A stretch of 64,000 nucleotides of DNA from an uncultured Oscillospiraceae bacterium (lineage in GTDB: Bacteria > Bacillota > Clostridia > Oscillospirales > Ruminococcaceae), in NCBI GenBank assembly GCA_934481385.1, contig CAKSPD010000009.1, positions 3,167-67,166 of the forward strand, read 5' to 3'. Positions within the stretch are counted from its first letter, which is position 1. Every line of letters starts with the position of its first letter. Under the pieces are notes generated by a model. That model saw only the letters and a program-made list of their open reading frames with translations. It searched no databases and was not told the origin of the DNA. Shown one piece after another: positions 53,103 to 62,350 of the stretch. The position numbers were made by a program, and so were the translations under genes.

Positions 53103-53132
53103 TTGACATATAGAATTGATAGCTGTTATAAT
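53103..53132 (+). promoter_or_regulatory. Promoter of the pyrimidine-catabolism operon
   Basis: TTGACA and TATAAT are separated by 18 bp. Transcription would begin near 53139, leaving a leader of about 115 nt. Confidence 0.78.
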
Positions 53133-53174
53133 ATAGACAGTTAAAGAAAACAAATCAATATAAAAACAAAAGTT

Positions 53175-53229
53175 AAGCAGGCAATGTCGCCAATGGTATT
53201 TACCAAAAGTTGACATTGCCTGCTTTTTT
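53175..53229 (+). terminator. Leader terminator (attenuator) of the pyrimidine operon
   Basis: AAGCAGGCAATGTC and GACATTGCCTGCTT form a perfect 14-bp stem around a 23-nt loop that itself contains TGGTATTTACCA. TTTTTT follows, and the first gene starts 26 bp later. It sits between promoter and operon, so read-through must be regulated or partial. No known riboswitch class was recognised in the A-rich leader. Confidence 0.85.
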
Positions 53230-53254
53230 ATTTGACTGAGAGGACTGATGAATT

Positions 53255-54040
53255 ATGGCTGAAATGATTAAAAATGACGTTGAAATTATGTTGGATAATG
53301 TTGGTATGGTTTATACAGCATCAGACGGAAGAGATGTACAGGCTCTTACAAGTGTGAGTATGGATATACATAAGGGAGAATTTATTTCGCTTCTTGGGCC
53401 GTCAGGCTGTGGAAAAACAACACTCCTTCGTATTATTGCAGATTTGATTCAGCCAACCTCAGGCAATGTAAAGATAAGCGGAGTAACACCTCGTGAAGCC
53501 CGTCTGAAAAGAAAATACGGAATGGTTTTTCAGAGTGCTGTTCTTTATGACTGGCGTACAGTTATTAAAAATATTGAACTTCCTCTTGAAATTACTCATG
53601 AACCAAAATCTGAACGCCATGAGAGAGCATTAAAAATGCTGGAACTTGTAGGACTTACTGAATTTCAGAATCATTATCCGCGACAGCTTTCAGGAGGTAT
53701 GCAACAGAGAGTAGGTATTGCAAGAGCATTGGCACTCCAGCCGGAAATACTTCTTATGGACGAACCGTTTTCAGCTCTTGATGAATTTACTCGTGAAAAA
53801 CTTCACATAGATTTGCTGAAAATATGGAGAAAGACAAATAAGACAATCATATTTGTAACTCATAATATTTCCGAATCAGTGTTCCTGTCTGACAGAGTGT
53901 GCGTGCTTTCACCTCACCCGGGAAGGCTTTCAGCAGTAATAGACATTGATTTGCCAAGACCAAGAACTATGGATATTAAAGATACACCAGAATTTACGGC
54001 ACTTGTTTCAAAAGTAAGAAACAGTTTTGAAGGTGTTTAG
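53255..54040 (+). CDS. ABC importer ATPase (NitT/TauT-type), pyrimidine operon
   Basis: The 261-residue ATPase has Walker A GPSGCGKTTLL, signature LSGGMQQRVGIARAL and Walker B ILLMDEPFSALDE, typical of the nitrate/taurine/thiamine-precursor importer class. It is the first gene of the operon and is followed by two permeases and a binding lipoprotein. Together with the catabolic enzymes downstream this suggests uptake of uracil, thymine, dihydropyrimidines or hydantoins. Confidence 0.94.
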   Translation: MAEMIKNDVEIMLDNVGMVYTASDGRDVQALTSVSMDIHKGEFISLLGPSGCGKTTLLRIIADLIQPTSGNVKISGVTPREARLKRKYGMVFQSAVLYDWRTVIKNIELPLEITHEPKSERHERALKMLELVGLTEFQNHYPRQLSGGMQQRVGIARALALQPEILLMDEPFSALDEFTREKLHIDLLKIWRKTNKTIIFVTHNISESVFLSDRVCVLSPHPGRLSAVIDIDLPRPRTMDIKDTPEFTALVSKVRNSFEGV

Positions 54041-54053
54041 GGTGGTGATTGAC

Positions 54054-54881
54054 TTGAAAAGGTTTAAAAAAATATTTACGTCAAAAGCATTCATAATGCT
54101 GATATGGGCAATGCTTCTTATAATTATATGGGAACTGTGTGCATTGAATGTTGAACATACAAAGCGTACTCCTGAAAATGTTCTGCCTCATATCAGCGGA
54201 ATTGTGGATTCAATATTCAGTACAAAGAAAATAAACGGAAGTCAGACGGCTTTACAGATGGTTATGGAAAATGCCGGTGCTACGCTTTCGAGAGCCGGAA
54301 TAGGATATCTGATTGGTATATTAGCCGGATTTGTACTTGCACTTTTTATGAGTCTTTCAGGAATTGTTGAAAAAATAGCTTTTCCGTATCTTATGCTGAT
54401 TCAGCTTATTCCTATACTGGGAATGGCTCCTATAATCAATGCGATTACAGGAGATATTGCAGTAAGCCGTATAGTTATTGCCGCAATACTTACATTTTAT
54501 CCTGTGGCAACAAATACGCTTGCAGGTTTTAAATCAGTTCAGAGAGAAAAACATGAGCTTATGTATTCATACGGGGCAAATAAATTTCAGCTTTACACCA
54601 AAACAATGATACCGGCGTGTATACCTTACTTTTTTACCGGTCTGAAAATTTCTGCTCCGATGGCAATAACAGCATCTATACTTGTTGATACACTTCAGGG
54701 AGGTATAGGACTTGGCTGTCTGCTTTCACAGTCATTAAAGGGAGCAATGACACGATATGTGTTCTGGGATATTGTATTATTCAGTGCAGTTATCGGTATT
54801 CTGAGCTTCTATATTATGGGAGTAATTGAGATATTGCTCTGTCCGTATAAGAGAACAGGCAAAATGAAAAAGAAAGGGTGA
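54054..54881 (+). CDS. ABC importer permease 1, pyrimidine operon
   Basis: About 275 residues from the TTG at 54054, chosen because GGTGGTGA lies 6 nt upstream; in-frame GTG and TTG codons slightly further 5' overlap the ATPase stop. Six predicted spans are seen, and the EAA loop is MYSYGANKFQLYTKTMIPACIP. It belongs to the BPD_transp_1 family of NitT/TauT-like importers. The presence of two different permease genes suggests a heterodimer. Confidence 0.92.
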   Translation: MKRFKKIFTSKAFIMLIWAMLLIIIWELCALNVEHTKRTPENVLPHISGIVDSIFSTKKINGSQTALQMVMENAGATLSRAGIGYLIGILAGFVLALFMSLSGIVEKIAFPYLMLIQLIPILGMAPIINAITGDIAVSRIVIAAILTFYPVATNTLAGFKSVQREKHELMYSYGANKFQLYTKTMIPACIPYFFTGLKISAPMAITASILVDTLQGGIGLGCLLSQSLKGAMTRYVFWDIVLFSAVIGILSFYIMGVIEILLCPYKRTGKMKKKG

Positions 54882-54886
54882 GAGCA

Positions 54887-55690
54887 TTGACAGTCCTGAA
54901 TAAGAAAAGAAAATCGGCTGTTGAATCTGTGCTTTATCCGGTTCTGTTCGGAACTGCAATTATTATTATGTGGCAGACGGGAATACTTCATAAACTGCTT
55001 AACACAGATGAATATATACTCCCGTACCCGACAAGGATAATTAACATAATTTCTGAAAACAGCGATAAAATAATGACAAACGTCTGGGCTTCTGTTGAAG
55101 TTGCAGTATGCGGTTTGATTTTTGGTTCAGTTCTGGGATATTTTGTAGCGATTATTGCAACATTGTTTCCCACATTCGGAAAAGGCGGACTTACAATAAT
55201 ATCTGCATTCAACGCTATTCCTATTGTAGCTCTTGCTCCGGTAATAATAAACTGGACAAAAGATGTAAGCAGTCAGGCTGAAGTGCGTAGTATGGTTGCA
55301 AAAATAATAGTTGTTACAATAGTAAGTATGGCATCTATGAGTGTCAACGCATACAGAGGACTTACAGAACTTGCTCCGTTTTCCGATGACCTTATGAAAA
55401 CATATGCTGCCGGAAAAATGACTGAATTTGTAAAACTTCGTTTGCCTAACAGTATTCCGTATATTTTTACAGCATTAAGAGTAAGTGTTCCGGGCAGTGT
55501 AATAAGTGCACTTGTAAGTGAATATTTTGCTGAATACATAATAGGTGTCGGAAGGCAGATACGTGAAAATATTCTTATAGCCCAATATTCAACAGCGTGG
55601 GCATATATAGTTGTAGCATGTATAATAGGAATTGTTATGTATGCAGTCCTTATGATAATAGAATCGGTATTATTAAGAAAACGCAGATAG
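54887..55690 (+). CDS. ABC importer permease 2, pyrimidine operon
   Basis: About 267 residues from TTG at 54887 behind AAGGGTGAG; a GTG at 54878 overlapping the previous stop is an alternative. The EAA loop is TYAAGKMTEFVKLRLPNSIPY, and six spans are predicted. It is paralogous to the preceding permease. It ends 48 bp before the binding-protein gene, which has its own AGGAGG. Confidence 0.92.
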   Translation: MTVLNKKRKSAVESVLYPVLFGTAIIIMWQTGILHKLLNTDEYILPYPTRIINIISENSDKIMTNVWASVEVAVCGLIFGSVLGYFVAIIATLFPTFGKGGLTIISAFNAIPIVALAPVIINWTKDVSSQAEVRSMVAKIIVVTIVSMASMSVNAYRGLTELAPFSDDLMKTYAAGKMTEFVKLRLPNSIPYIFTALRVSVPGSVISALVSEYFAEYIIGVGRQIRENILIAQYSTAWAYIVVACIIGIVMYAVLMIIESVLLRKRR

Positions 55691-55738
55691 GCTGTGTTGC
55701 TTATAATATAAAAAGTTCAGAAACAGGAGGAAATAATT

Positions 55739-56869
55739 ATGAAAAATTTCAGAAAAACTATCGCTTTCCTTGCAGCGTTAACAATGGTGACAGCATCTTT
55801 TGCAGGCTGTGGTTCATCAGAAAATAAATCATCAGATTCAGCAACATCATCATCTTCATCTGTTGCAGAGGATAAATCATCATCTTCTTCCGCAGAAATG
55901 TCCAGCGGTGACAGAATAATTTCCGCAGCTCAGGCAGGAAAAATCGGAAACTGGGGATTAGGCAATGAATATGAAATTCTTGCACTCCTTACAAAGTATG
56001 GTCAGAAACCTGAATATCTTTCACAGTCATTCGATATGGACGGTTTTGATGATAATTCAATTACTCTTGCTTCAGCTATGACATATAATGAACTTGGACT
56101 TGTTGTAAATGATTATCAGGGCGGTTACGGATACGGAGATACAGTCGGCATAATTGATATGAATGATGAAGGCGTTGCGATGCTTGAAGATAACCTTTTC
56201 TGTACAAAATCATTTGCAAAGGAAAATCCGAATACAGTTAAAGCTTTCGTTTATGCTTCAATGGAGGGCTGGAAATATGCCTGCGAACACCCTGATGAAG
56301 CAGCTCAGATAGTATATGAGGCAGGTTCATCTGTATCATCTGACCATCAGGCATATATGGCATCAGAAGTTAAAAAGCTTGTTGAAACAGATACAAAAGG
56401 CAATGCTGTTTCTGATTACGGAAAAATGGACGAGGAGGCTATGCAACAGACTCTTGACCTCGCAAAGCAGTACATATCACTGGACGACAGTTCAGCAGCA
56501 CAGAAACTCCAGACATTGACTTTAGATGATATTCGTGATACTTCTTTCTGGGAATCTGCAATGACAAAGAATTTCGGCACACCTGAAAAATCAGATGTTT
56601 CCGTACAGCTCAAATGGTTACCACAGTGTCAGTTTATGGGATACTATGTTGCAAAGGCAAAAGGCTATTATGATGAAGTCGGACTCAATGTCAATATAGT
56701 TTCCGGTGGCGGAGATATTGGCGAAACAACGGCAGTAAATAACGGAACTGTTGATTTTGGTGTAACATGGGTATCAAACCTTATTTCAGCAAATGCAGGC
56801 GGTATGGACCTTCTGGAAGTTGCACAGGTTTATCAGCGTTCAGGACTTGTTCTTGTATATAAGAAATAA
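55739..56869 (+). CDS. ABC importer binding lipoprotein, apparently circularly permuted (NMT1/THI5-like)
   Basis: The 376-residue precursor has a lipobox (SFAGC, Cys24) and a Ser-rich linker to about residue 56. Residues 57-280 read like the second and larger part of an NMT1/THI5-like binding protein: GKIGNWGLGNEYEILALLTKYG, ASAMTYNELGLV, IIDMNDEGVAMLED, KAFVYASMEGWKYAC and an end like DTSFWESAM. Residues 286-376 read like the normal mature N-terminus: VSVQLKWLPQCQFMGYYVAK, GYYDEVGLNVNI, NNGTVDFGVTWVS and QVYQRSGLVLVYKK. In family members the C-terminal block here comes first and runs into GKKIGNWG. All parts seem present once, in swapped order, in a single open frame. Confidence 0.85.
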   Translation: MKNFRKTIAFLAALTMVTASFAGCGSSENKSSDSATSSSSSVAEDKSSSSSAEMSSGDRIISAAQAGKIGNWGLGNEYEILALLTKYGQKPEYLSQSFDMDGFDDNSITLASAMTYNELGLVVNDYQGGYGYGDTVGIIDMNDEGVAMLEDNLFCTKSFAKENPNTVKAFVYASMEGWKYACEHPDEAAQIVYEAGSSVSSDHQAYMASEVKKLVETDTKGNAVSDYGKMDEEAMQQTLDLAKQYISLDDSSAAQKLQTLTLDDIRDTSFWESAMTKNFGTPEKSDVSVQLKWLPQCQFMGYYVAKAKGYYDEVGLNVNIVSGGGDIGETTAVNNGTVDFGVTWVSNLISANAGGMDLLEVAQVYQRSGLVLVYKK

Positions 56870-56877
56870 AAAAATAA

Positions 56878-56917
56878 TCTGTATGGATTGCCGTTCTGAT
56901 ACAGCAGTCCATACAGA
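56878..56917 (+). repeat. Intercistronic hairpin
   Basis: TCTGTATGGA and TCCATACAGA form a 10-bp stem with a 20-nt loop, between the binding protein and dihydropyrimidinase. No T-run follows, so it more likely protects the 5' part of the mRNA from exonucleases than terminates. Confidence 0.65.
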
Positions 56918-56946
56918 AAGCAATAAATAAAAAGGAGTGTACTGGT

Positions 56947-58302
56947 ATGGATATGATTATTAAAAACGGAACAGTTGTTACTGATTCTGAAATGTTTAAG
57001 GCAGATGTTGCTGTTAAGGACGGAAAAATTGTTTCTGTTGCTGAAAATATCTGCACTGAAGGCTGTGAAAACATCATCAATGCAGAGGGAAAACTTGTTC
57101 TTCCGGGAGCAATTGATGCTCATACACATCTGGCTATGCCTTTTGGCGGAACAATTTCATCAGATGATTATTTTGCCGGTACAAGAGCAGCAGCCTGCGG
57201 AGGTACAACAACTGTATTTGATTTTGTTTTGCAGGATTTCGGTGAATCAATGGTTGATGCAGTAAAACGCCGTGATGCACTTTGTGCAGGAAATGCAGTT
57301 GTTGACTATTCATTTCACGTTGCCGTAAAAGATGTAAGCAACGGATTGATTGATACCATTGAGGACTGTGTAAAATTCGGTGTACCTTCTTTCAAGGTCT
57401 TTATGGTTTATGATTTTGGTGTAACTGACGGTGTATTTTATCAGGTTCTTGAAAAGGCAAAGGAATGCGGAGCTTTGATTGCTGTTCACGCAGAAAACAA
57501 TGAAATGGTGAATATGTTTACCAAGAAGTTCCTGTCTGAAGGAAAAACAAGTGCATGGTATCACTATCTTTCACGTCCTGAATTTGTTGAAGGAGAGGCA
57601 GATGAAAGAGCAATTCAATGGGCAAAGGCTGTTGATGTTCCGCTGTATATTGTACATCTTGCAAATAAACAGGGTGTTGAAGCTGTTACAAAGGCAAAGG
57701 ACGAGGGATATACAATTTATGCTGAAACATGTCCTCAGTATCTTGAATTTACAAGCGATGTTTACAAGAGAGAGGACGGAAGAAATTTTGTATGCTCACC
57801 GCCTATGAAGAATGAAGAAAGCCGTCAGTCACTCTGGAAAGCTATTAAGCGTGGTGATATAGATACTATTGCAACAGACCACTGTCCTTTCCAGTCATAT
57901 GAAAAGGACTGGGGAAAAGATGATTTTTCAAAAATTCCTAACGGTTGTGCAGGAATTGAAAATATGTATCCGTATATGCTTTCTGCTGCTAATGAAGGCA
58001 AAATTCCGTTTACAAAAGCTGTTGAACTTTGTTCATCAAATCCGGCAAAGATTTTCGGCTGTAAGACAAAAGGTTCTTTAAGTGTCGGAAAAGATGCGGA
58101 TATTGTAATATACGACCCGTCAGTTGATTTCACAATTACAAATGAAAAGATGCATTCCGACTGTGACCATACTATCTGGGAAGGAATAACAGTACATGGA
58201 TACCCCGTTCAGACTTATTCAAGAGGAAAGCTTGTTTATGAAAACGGAGAATTCAAAGGTGAAAAAGGCTGGGGAGAATTTGTGAAGTGTTCACTTAAAT
58301 AA
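56947..58302 (+). CDS. hydA: Dihydropyrimidinase / hydantoinase
   Basis: It hydrolyses dihydrouracil or dihydrothymine to N-carbamoyl-beta-alanine (or its methyl form). The 451-residue amidohydrolase has metal ligands in IDAHTHLAMPFGG, the carbamylated Lys in VPSFKVFMVYDFG (about 150), His in LIAVHAEN and YIVHLANKQG, and the Asp in IATDHCPF. The length and motifs match the dihydropyrimidinase/D-hydantoinase group. Dihydropyrimidine substrates are inferred from the dehydrogenase and ureidopropionase genes that follow. Confidence 0.94.
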   Translation: MDMIIKNGTVVTDSEMFKADVAVKDGKIVSVAENICTEGCENIINAEGKLVLPGAIDAHTHLAMPFGGTISSDDYFAGTRAAACGGTTTVFDFVLQDFGESMVDAVKRRDALCAGNAVVDYSFHVAVKDVSNGLIDTIEDCVKFGVPSFKVFMVYDFGVTDGVFYQVLEKAKECGALIAVHAENNEMVNMFTKKFLSEGKTSAWYHYLSRPEFVEGEADERAIQWAKAVDVPLYIVHLANKQGVEAVTKAKDEGYTIYAETCPQYLEFTSDVYKREDGRNFVCSPPMKNEESRQSLWKAIKRGDIDTIATDHCPFQSYEKDWGKDDFSKIPNGCAGIENMYPYMLSAANEGKIPFTKAVELCSSNPAKIFGCKTKGSLSVGKDADIVIYDPSVDFTITNEKMHSDCDHTIWEGITVHGYPVQTYSRGKLVYENGEFKGEKGWGEFVKCSLK

Positions 58303-58326
58303 TTTATTTGAAAGGCGGTCAGTGAT

Positions 58327-59796
58327 ATGTTCAGATTAAATGAAGAATCAGCACGTTGTCTGCTTTGTGCAGAGGGAGCTTGTACAAAGGCATGCAGTAA
58401 GAAATTTAATCCTGCAAGAGCTGTCAGAGCCGTCAGATTTGAAAATGAAGCTGTGGCAGGGGAATTTGTTGATAAAAAAGTGTGTTCAGAATGTTCAGGA
58501 GAATGTGAAAAAGCCTGTATTCATTATGACAGACCAATAAGAATACGTGAAATGGTAGCTATGCTTCCGGAAAAGGCAGAAAAATCTGAAATCAATCCTG
58601 ATTTGTCAATAGATTTCTGCGGAGTACATTGTGAAAATCCGTTTTTCCTGTCCTCATCAATAGTTGCAGGCGACTATGAAATGTGTGCAAGAGCTTTGGA
58701 AATGGGCTGGGCAGGCGTTGTTTATAAAACAGTCGGATTTCTTGTTCCCGAAGAAGTTTCACCCCGTTTTGATACAATAGGCAAAGAGGGAACATCATTC
58801 ATAGGATTCAAGAATCTGGAACAGATTTCAGAACATGAACTTTCATACAATCTTGATGTATTCCGCAGACTGAAAAAGAATTATCCGAATAAGGTTCTTG
58901 TTGTTTCGATAATGGGACAGAATGAACAGGAATGGTTTAAACTTTCACAGCTTGTAACAGAAGCCGGAGCTGATATAATTGAATGTAATTTCAGTTGTCC
59001 GCATATGTCGGCTGACGGACTCGGTTCAGATGTCGGACAGAATCCTGAACTTGTAAAGCGTTATACAGAAATTGTGAAATCAGGAACACATCTTCCGGTG
59101 CTTGCTAAAATGACTCCTAACATAAGTCATATGGAAGTTCCTGCAATCGCTGCTATGGAGGGCGGTGCTGACGGAATTGCAGCAATCAATACAATCAAAA
59201 GTATTTTGGGAATAGACCCGTATACACTGGAAAGTTATCCGTCAGTAAATGGCAAATGTTCCGTTTCAGGATATTCAGGAAAAGCCGTAAAACCTATTGC
59301 ACTGAGATTTATAAATGACCTTTACAGCTGTGACAAGCTCAAAGATATGGAACTAAGCGGAATGGGAGGAATAGAAACATGGAAAGATGCAATTGAATTT
59401 ATTCTTCTCGGCTGTCGTAATATTCAGGTTACAACGGCAGTAATGCAGTACGGATACCGTATTATTGAAGATATTATTTCGGGTATGAAACATTATATGA
59501 TGACTCAGGGAATCAGAAGTATTGCAGAACTTGTAGGAAAAGCTTCTGATAATATAGTTCCGGCAGACAGGCTTGACAGAAAGACACTTGTTTATCCTCA
59601 TTTTGACAGAACAAAATGTCTTGGTTGCGGAAGATGTGTTATTTCTTGTGATGATGCAGGTCATCAGGCTCTGGAACTTAATTCAGGAAAAATAATCTTT
59701 CACGCAAAAAAGTGTGCCGGCTGTCATCTTTGCATACTGGTCTGTCCGACAGGTGCTGTTGACAACAGGAGCAGACGGATTCTGAAACCGCAGTAA
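58327..59796 (+). CDS. preA: Dihydropyrimidine dehydrogenase PreA with an added PreT-like N-terminal Fe-S module
   Basis: The 489-residue protein reduces uracil/thymine at an FMN barrel. Residues 95-400 follow E. coli PreA closely ([67 protein letters not shown]). The C-terminus has two 4Fe-4S motifs, [11 protein letters not shown] and [11 protein letters not shown]. Residues 1-85 are extra: Cys11, 14, 19, 23 and Cys53, 56, 60, 64 in a pattern like the N-terminus of PreT or of mammalian DPD domain I ([13 protein letters not shown]). The FAD and NADPH domains that normally join that module are absent here and in the rest of the window. Electron donor unknown. Confidence 0.92.
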   Translation: MFRLNEESARCLLCAEGACTKACSKKFNPARAVRAVRFENEAVAGEFVDKKVCSECSGECEKACIHYDRPIRIREMVAMLPEKAEKSEINPDLSIDFCGVHCENPFFLSSSIVAGDYEMCARALEMGWAGVVYKTVGFLVPEEVSPRFDTIGKEGTSFIGFKNLEQISEHELSYNLDVFRRLKKNYPNKVLVVSIMGQNEQEWFKLSQLVTEAGADIIECNFSCPHMSADGLGSDVGQNPELVKRYTEIVKSGTHLPVLAKMTPNISHMEVPAIAAMEGGADGIAAINTIKSILGIDPYTLESYPSVNGKCSVSGYSGKAVKPIALRFINDLYSCDKLKDMELSGMGGIETWKDAIEFILLGCRNIQVTTAVMQYGYRIIEDIISGMKHYMMTQGIRSIAELVGKASDNIVPADRLDRKTLVYPHFDRTKCLGCGRCVISCDDAGHQALELNSGKIIFHAKKCAGCHLCILVCPTGAVDNRSRRILKPQ

Positions 59797-59820
59797 ATTT
59801 TTAAAGCGAGGTGAAGATAT

Positions 59821-60987
59821 ATGGCAATTACGCTTTCACAGCTTTGTGCAAATGCAGAAAAAAATTATTCTATGAAACTTATAGCAGGTCAGGCAGGTAT
59901 GAAAAATACAGTCCGCTGGGTTCATATAGTTGAAGACAGTGAAGTTCCTGATTTTCTTCATGGAAATGAACTTATTTTTACTACGGGAATTGGTCATATC
60001 GGAAACGAATGGTTAAAGAGTTTTACAGAAAATCTGCGTGACAAAGGTGCAGTCGGACTTGTAGTAAATATAGGGCCATATATCGCCTCTGTACCGTCAC
60101 AGGTAATAGTTTTCTGTGAGCAGAACGGTTTTCCGATTTTTACAATACCCTGGAAAACGAGAATCATTGATATTTCATATGATTTCTGCCGTAGAATTAT
60201 TGCAAACGAAAAACGTGAAAGCACAATTGCTGATGCTTTCAGGGAACTGATAAAAAATCCTGCAACTGCTTCAGAATATATTCCGGTTCTTAACCGTGCC
60301 GGTTTTTATGAGGATAGTACATATACTGTGATTGCACTAAGTATTTTATGCAACGGAAAATCAATCACAGAATCCGTTGTCAGAACAACAGATATGTCGC
60401 TCTGGCGTATGCTTAAAAGGTCGAAAAATCATTCTTCACTTTTTATGAATAATGGTGAGCTTATTGTAATAAGGCAAAATTATTCGGAAGAAGATATTTT
60501 AATGTTCTGCAATATTCTTGAACCCATTGCCGATGAAAAATCTGATACACAGGTTTATATCGGGGTTTCTGATGTGGCAGAAGGATTCGGAAAGCTGACA
60601 TCTGCATATGAACAGGCATATGCGGCAATGTATACAGGACGGATAAAAAATCACAGATGTGAATTTTACCGTGATATTGGCATTATGAAACTGATTTTCG
60701 GTACAAAGGATAAAAATATACTTAAATCGTTTGCTAAAGAAAATCTCGGAGTTCTTCATAAGATTGATAAGGAAAAGAATACTGATTATTGTGTAATTCT
60801 TCGTAAATATCTTGAACTTAATGGAAGTGTTCTTGAAGTTGCATCACAGACAGGAGTTCATCGCAACACTGTCAATTATAAAATAAAGGCAATCCGTGAA
60901 ATTCTTGGAAGAGAATTTGATGATTATACAAAAAACATGCTTATGATTGCATATCTTATCGAAGATGTGCTTGTATATATGATTTAA
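59821..60987 (+). CDS. PucR-family transcriptional regulator
   Basis: The 388-residue regulator has an N-terminal PucR-type sensor domain (LSQLCANAEKNYSMKLIAGQAG, then LIFTTGIGHI) and a C-terminal helix-turn-helix (VLEVASQTGVHRNTVNYKI). In Bacillus PucR responds to purine-degradation intermediates; relatives also regulate other nitrogen or hydantoin pathways. Being inside the operon, between dehydrogenase and aminotransferase genes, it probably autoregulates. Its effector is likely a pathway intermediate; activator or repressor cannot be said. Confidence 0.92.
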   Translation: MAITLSQLCANAEKNYSMKLIAGQAGMKNTVRWVHIVEDSEVPDFLHGNELIFTTGIGHIGNEWLKSFTENLRDKGAVGLVVNIGPYIASVPSQVIVFCEQNGFPIFTIPWKTRIIDISYDFCRRIIANEKRESTIADAFRELIKNPATASEYIPVLNRAGFYEDSTYTVIALSILCNGKSITESVVRTTDMSLWRMLKRSKNHSSLFMNNGELIVIRQNYSEEDILMFCNILEPIADEKSDTQVYIGVSDVAEGFGKLTSAYEQAYAAMYTGRIKNHRCEFYRDIGIMKLIFGTKDKNILKSFAKENLGVLHKIDKEKNTDYCVILRKYLELNGSVLEVASQTGVHRNTVNYKIKAIREILGREFDDYTKNMLMIAYLIEDVLVYMI

Positions 60988-61004
60988 AATGGAGGTAGTA
61001 AGAA

Positions 61005-62330
61005 ATGAGTGCAGAATCAATCAAATATAACCACTGTACATACAATTTACAGTCATGGTCAAAACAGAAAGGTCTTAACCCTATTCCGATTGAAAAGGCA
61101 GACGGAATTTATATGTGGGATTTTGACGGCAACCGCTATACAGATATGTCATCACAGCTTGTCAATCTGAATGTTGGCCATGGAAATCGTGCTATAATCG
61201 ATGCTATCAAGGAACAGGCAGAAAAATACTGCTATCTTTCACCGGCTTACGGCAGTGAACCCAGAGGAGAACTTGCCAAGATGATAATTGAGCTTATGCC
61301 CGACAATATGGGAAAGGTATTTTTCACAAACGGCGGAGCAGATGCCAATGAAAACGCTATAAAAATGGCAAGAATGTATACAGGCAGACAGAAGATATTT
61401 TCACGATACAGAAGTTATCATGGTTCAACTTACGGTGCAGGAAATCTTACAGGTGAACCAAGAAGATACCCGCTTGAACCGGCAGCCCCCGGATTTGTAA
61501 AATTTTTCGACCCGTATATTTACAGGGAAAAAATCAAGTTTTCAACAGAGGAAGAAGCTTCTGAATATTACGTTGCAAAACTTCGTGAACAGGTTATCTA
61601 TGAAGGTGCAGAGAATGTTGCAGCTATCGTAATGGAAACAATAACAGGTTCTAACGGTGTTATTATTCCTCCTAAAAACTATCTTAAAGGTGTTCGTGCA
61701 ATCTGTGATGAATTTGGCATTATGATGATATGTGATGAAGTAATGGCAGGATTCGGCAGAACAGGAAAGATGTTTGCTTTTGAAAATTTTGATGTAAAAC
61801 CTGATATTGTAAGCTTTGCGAAAGGTGTTACATGCGGATATGTACAGCTTGGCGGTGTTGTTGTAAGCAAAAAGATTTCCGAATATTTTGATGACCATCT
61901 TTTATCCTGCGGACTCACATACAGCGGTCACCCTCTTGCATGTGCAGCAGGTGTAGCTTGCCTGAACTTCTATAAAGATGCTGATATTCTTTCCAATGTA
62001 AACAAATCCGGAGCAGTTCTCGGTGAGTGCCTTGAAAATTTAAAGAGCAAACATGAAAGTGTCGGAGATGTCAGATATATAGGACTCTTTTCTGCAATTG
62101 AACTTGTTTCTGACAGAGAAACAAGAGAACCGCTTGTACCGTACGGCAAAGACCCTGAAGGAAAAATGGGAAAACTTATCGGTATGCTTAAAGCAAAAGG
62201 ATTTATGACATATTCTCATGAAAACATGATACTCATTTCTCCTCCGCTTATTATTACTCCTGAGCAGGTGCGTGAGGAAATGGAAAAGGTTGATGAAGTT
62301 CTTTGCGAAGCTGACAAAATGATAAAATAA
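61005..62330 (+). CDS. Class III aminotransferase (beta-alanine type)
   Basis: The 441-residue PLP enzyme has the class III core: NGGADANENAIKMARMYTG, the aromatic site RYRSYHGSTYG, the Asp in CDEVMAGFGRTG, and the PLP Lys in VSFAKGVTCGYVQLGG. Position in the operon suggests it converts beta-alanine (or 3-aminoisobutyrate) to malonate semialdehyde with pyruvate or 2-oxoglutarate as acceptor. Related enzymes use omega-amino acids, GABA or taurine, so specificity is inferred from context. Confidence 0.9.
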   Translation: MSAESIKYNHCTYNLQSWSKQKGLNPIPIEKADGIYMWDFDGNRYTDMSSQLVNLNVGHGNRAIIDAIKEQAEKYCYLSPAYGSEPRGELAKMIIELMPDNMGKVFFTNGGADANENAIKMARMYTGRQKIFSRYRSYHGSTYGAGNLTGEPRRYPLEPAAPGFVKFFDPYIYREKIKFSTEEEASEYYVAKLREQVIYEGAENVAAIVMETITGSNGVIIPPKNYLKGVRAICDEFGIMMICDEVMAGFGRTGKMFAFENFDVKPDIVSFAKGVTCGYVQLGGVVVSKKISEYFDDHLLSCGLTYSGHPLACAAGVACLNFYKDADILSNVNKSGAVLGECLENLKSKHESVGDVRYIGLFSAIELVSDRETREPLVPYGKDPEGKMGKLIGMLKAKGFMTYSHENMILISPPLIITPEQVREEMEKVDEVLCEADKMIK

Positions 62331-62350
62331 CTGATGAAAGGACGGTTCCT

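Noticed and set aside
53139..53254. TPP riboswitch before the NMT1-like importer
   Set aside because: The conserved CTGAGA and GCGTAGGGA-type elements are absent, and downstream genes are for pyrimidine breakdown, not thiamine.
55739..56869. The binding protein as two broken gene fragments (pseudogene)
   Set aside because: The frame is open throughout, the signal peptide and linker are intact, the fold segments are all present once, and start and stop fit the operon spacing.
56878..56917. Terminator splitting the pyrimidine operon
   Set aside because: No T-run follows the stem and the reading direction and spacing of genes continue unchanged.
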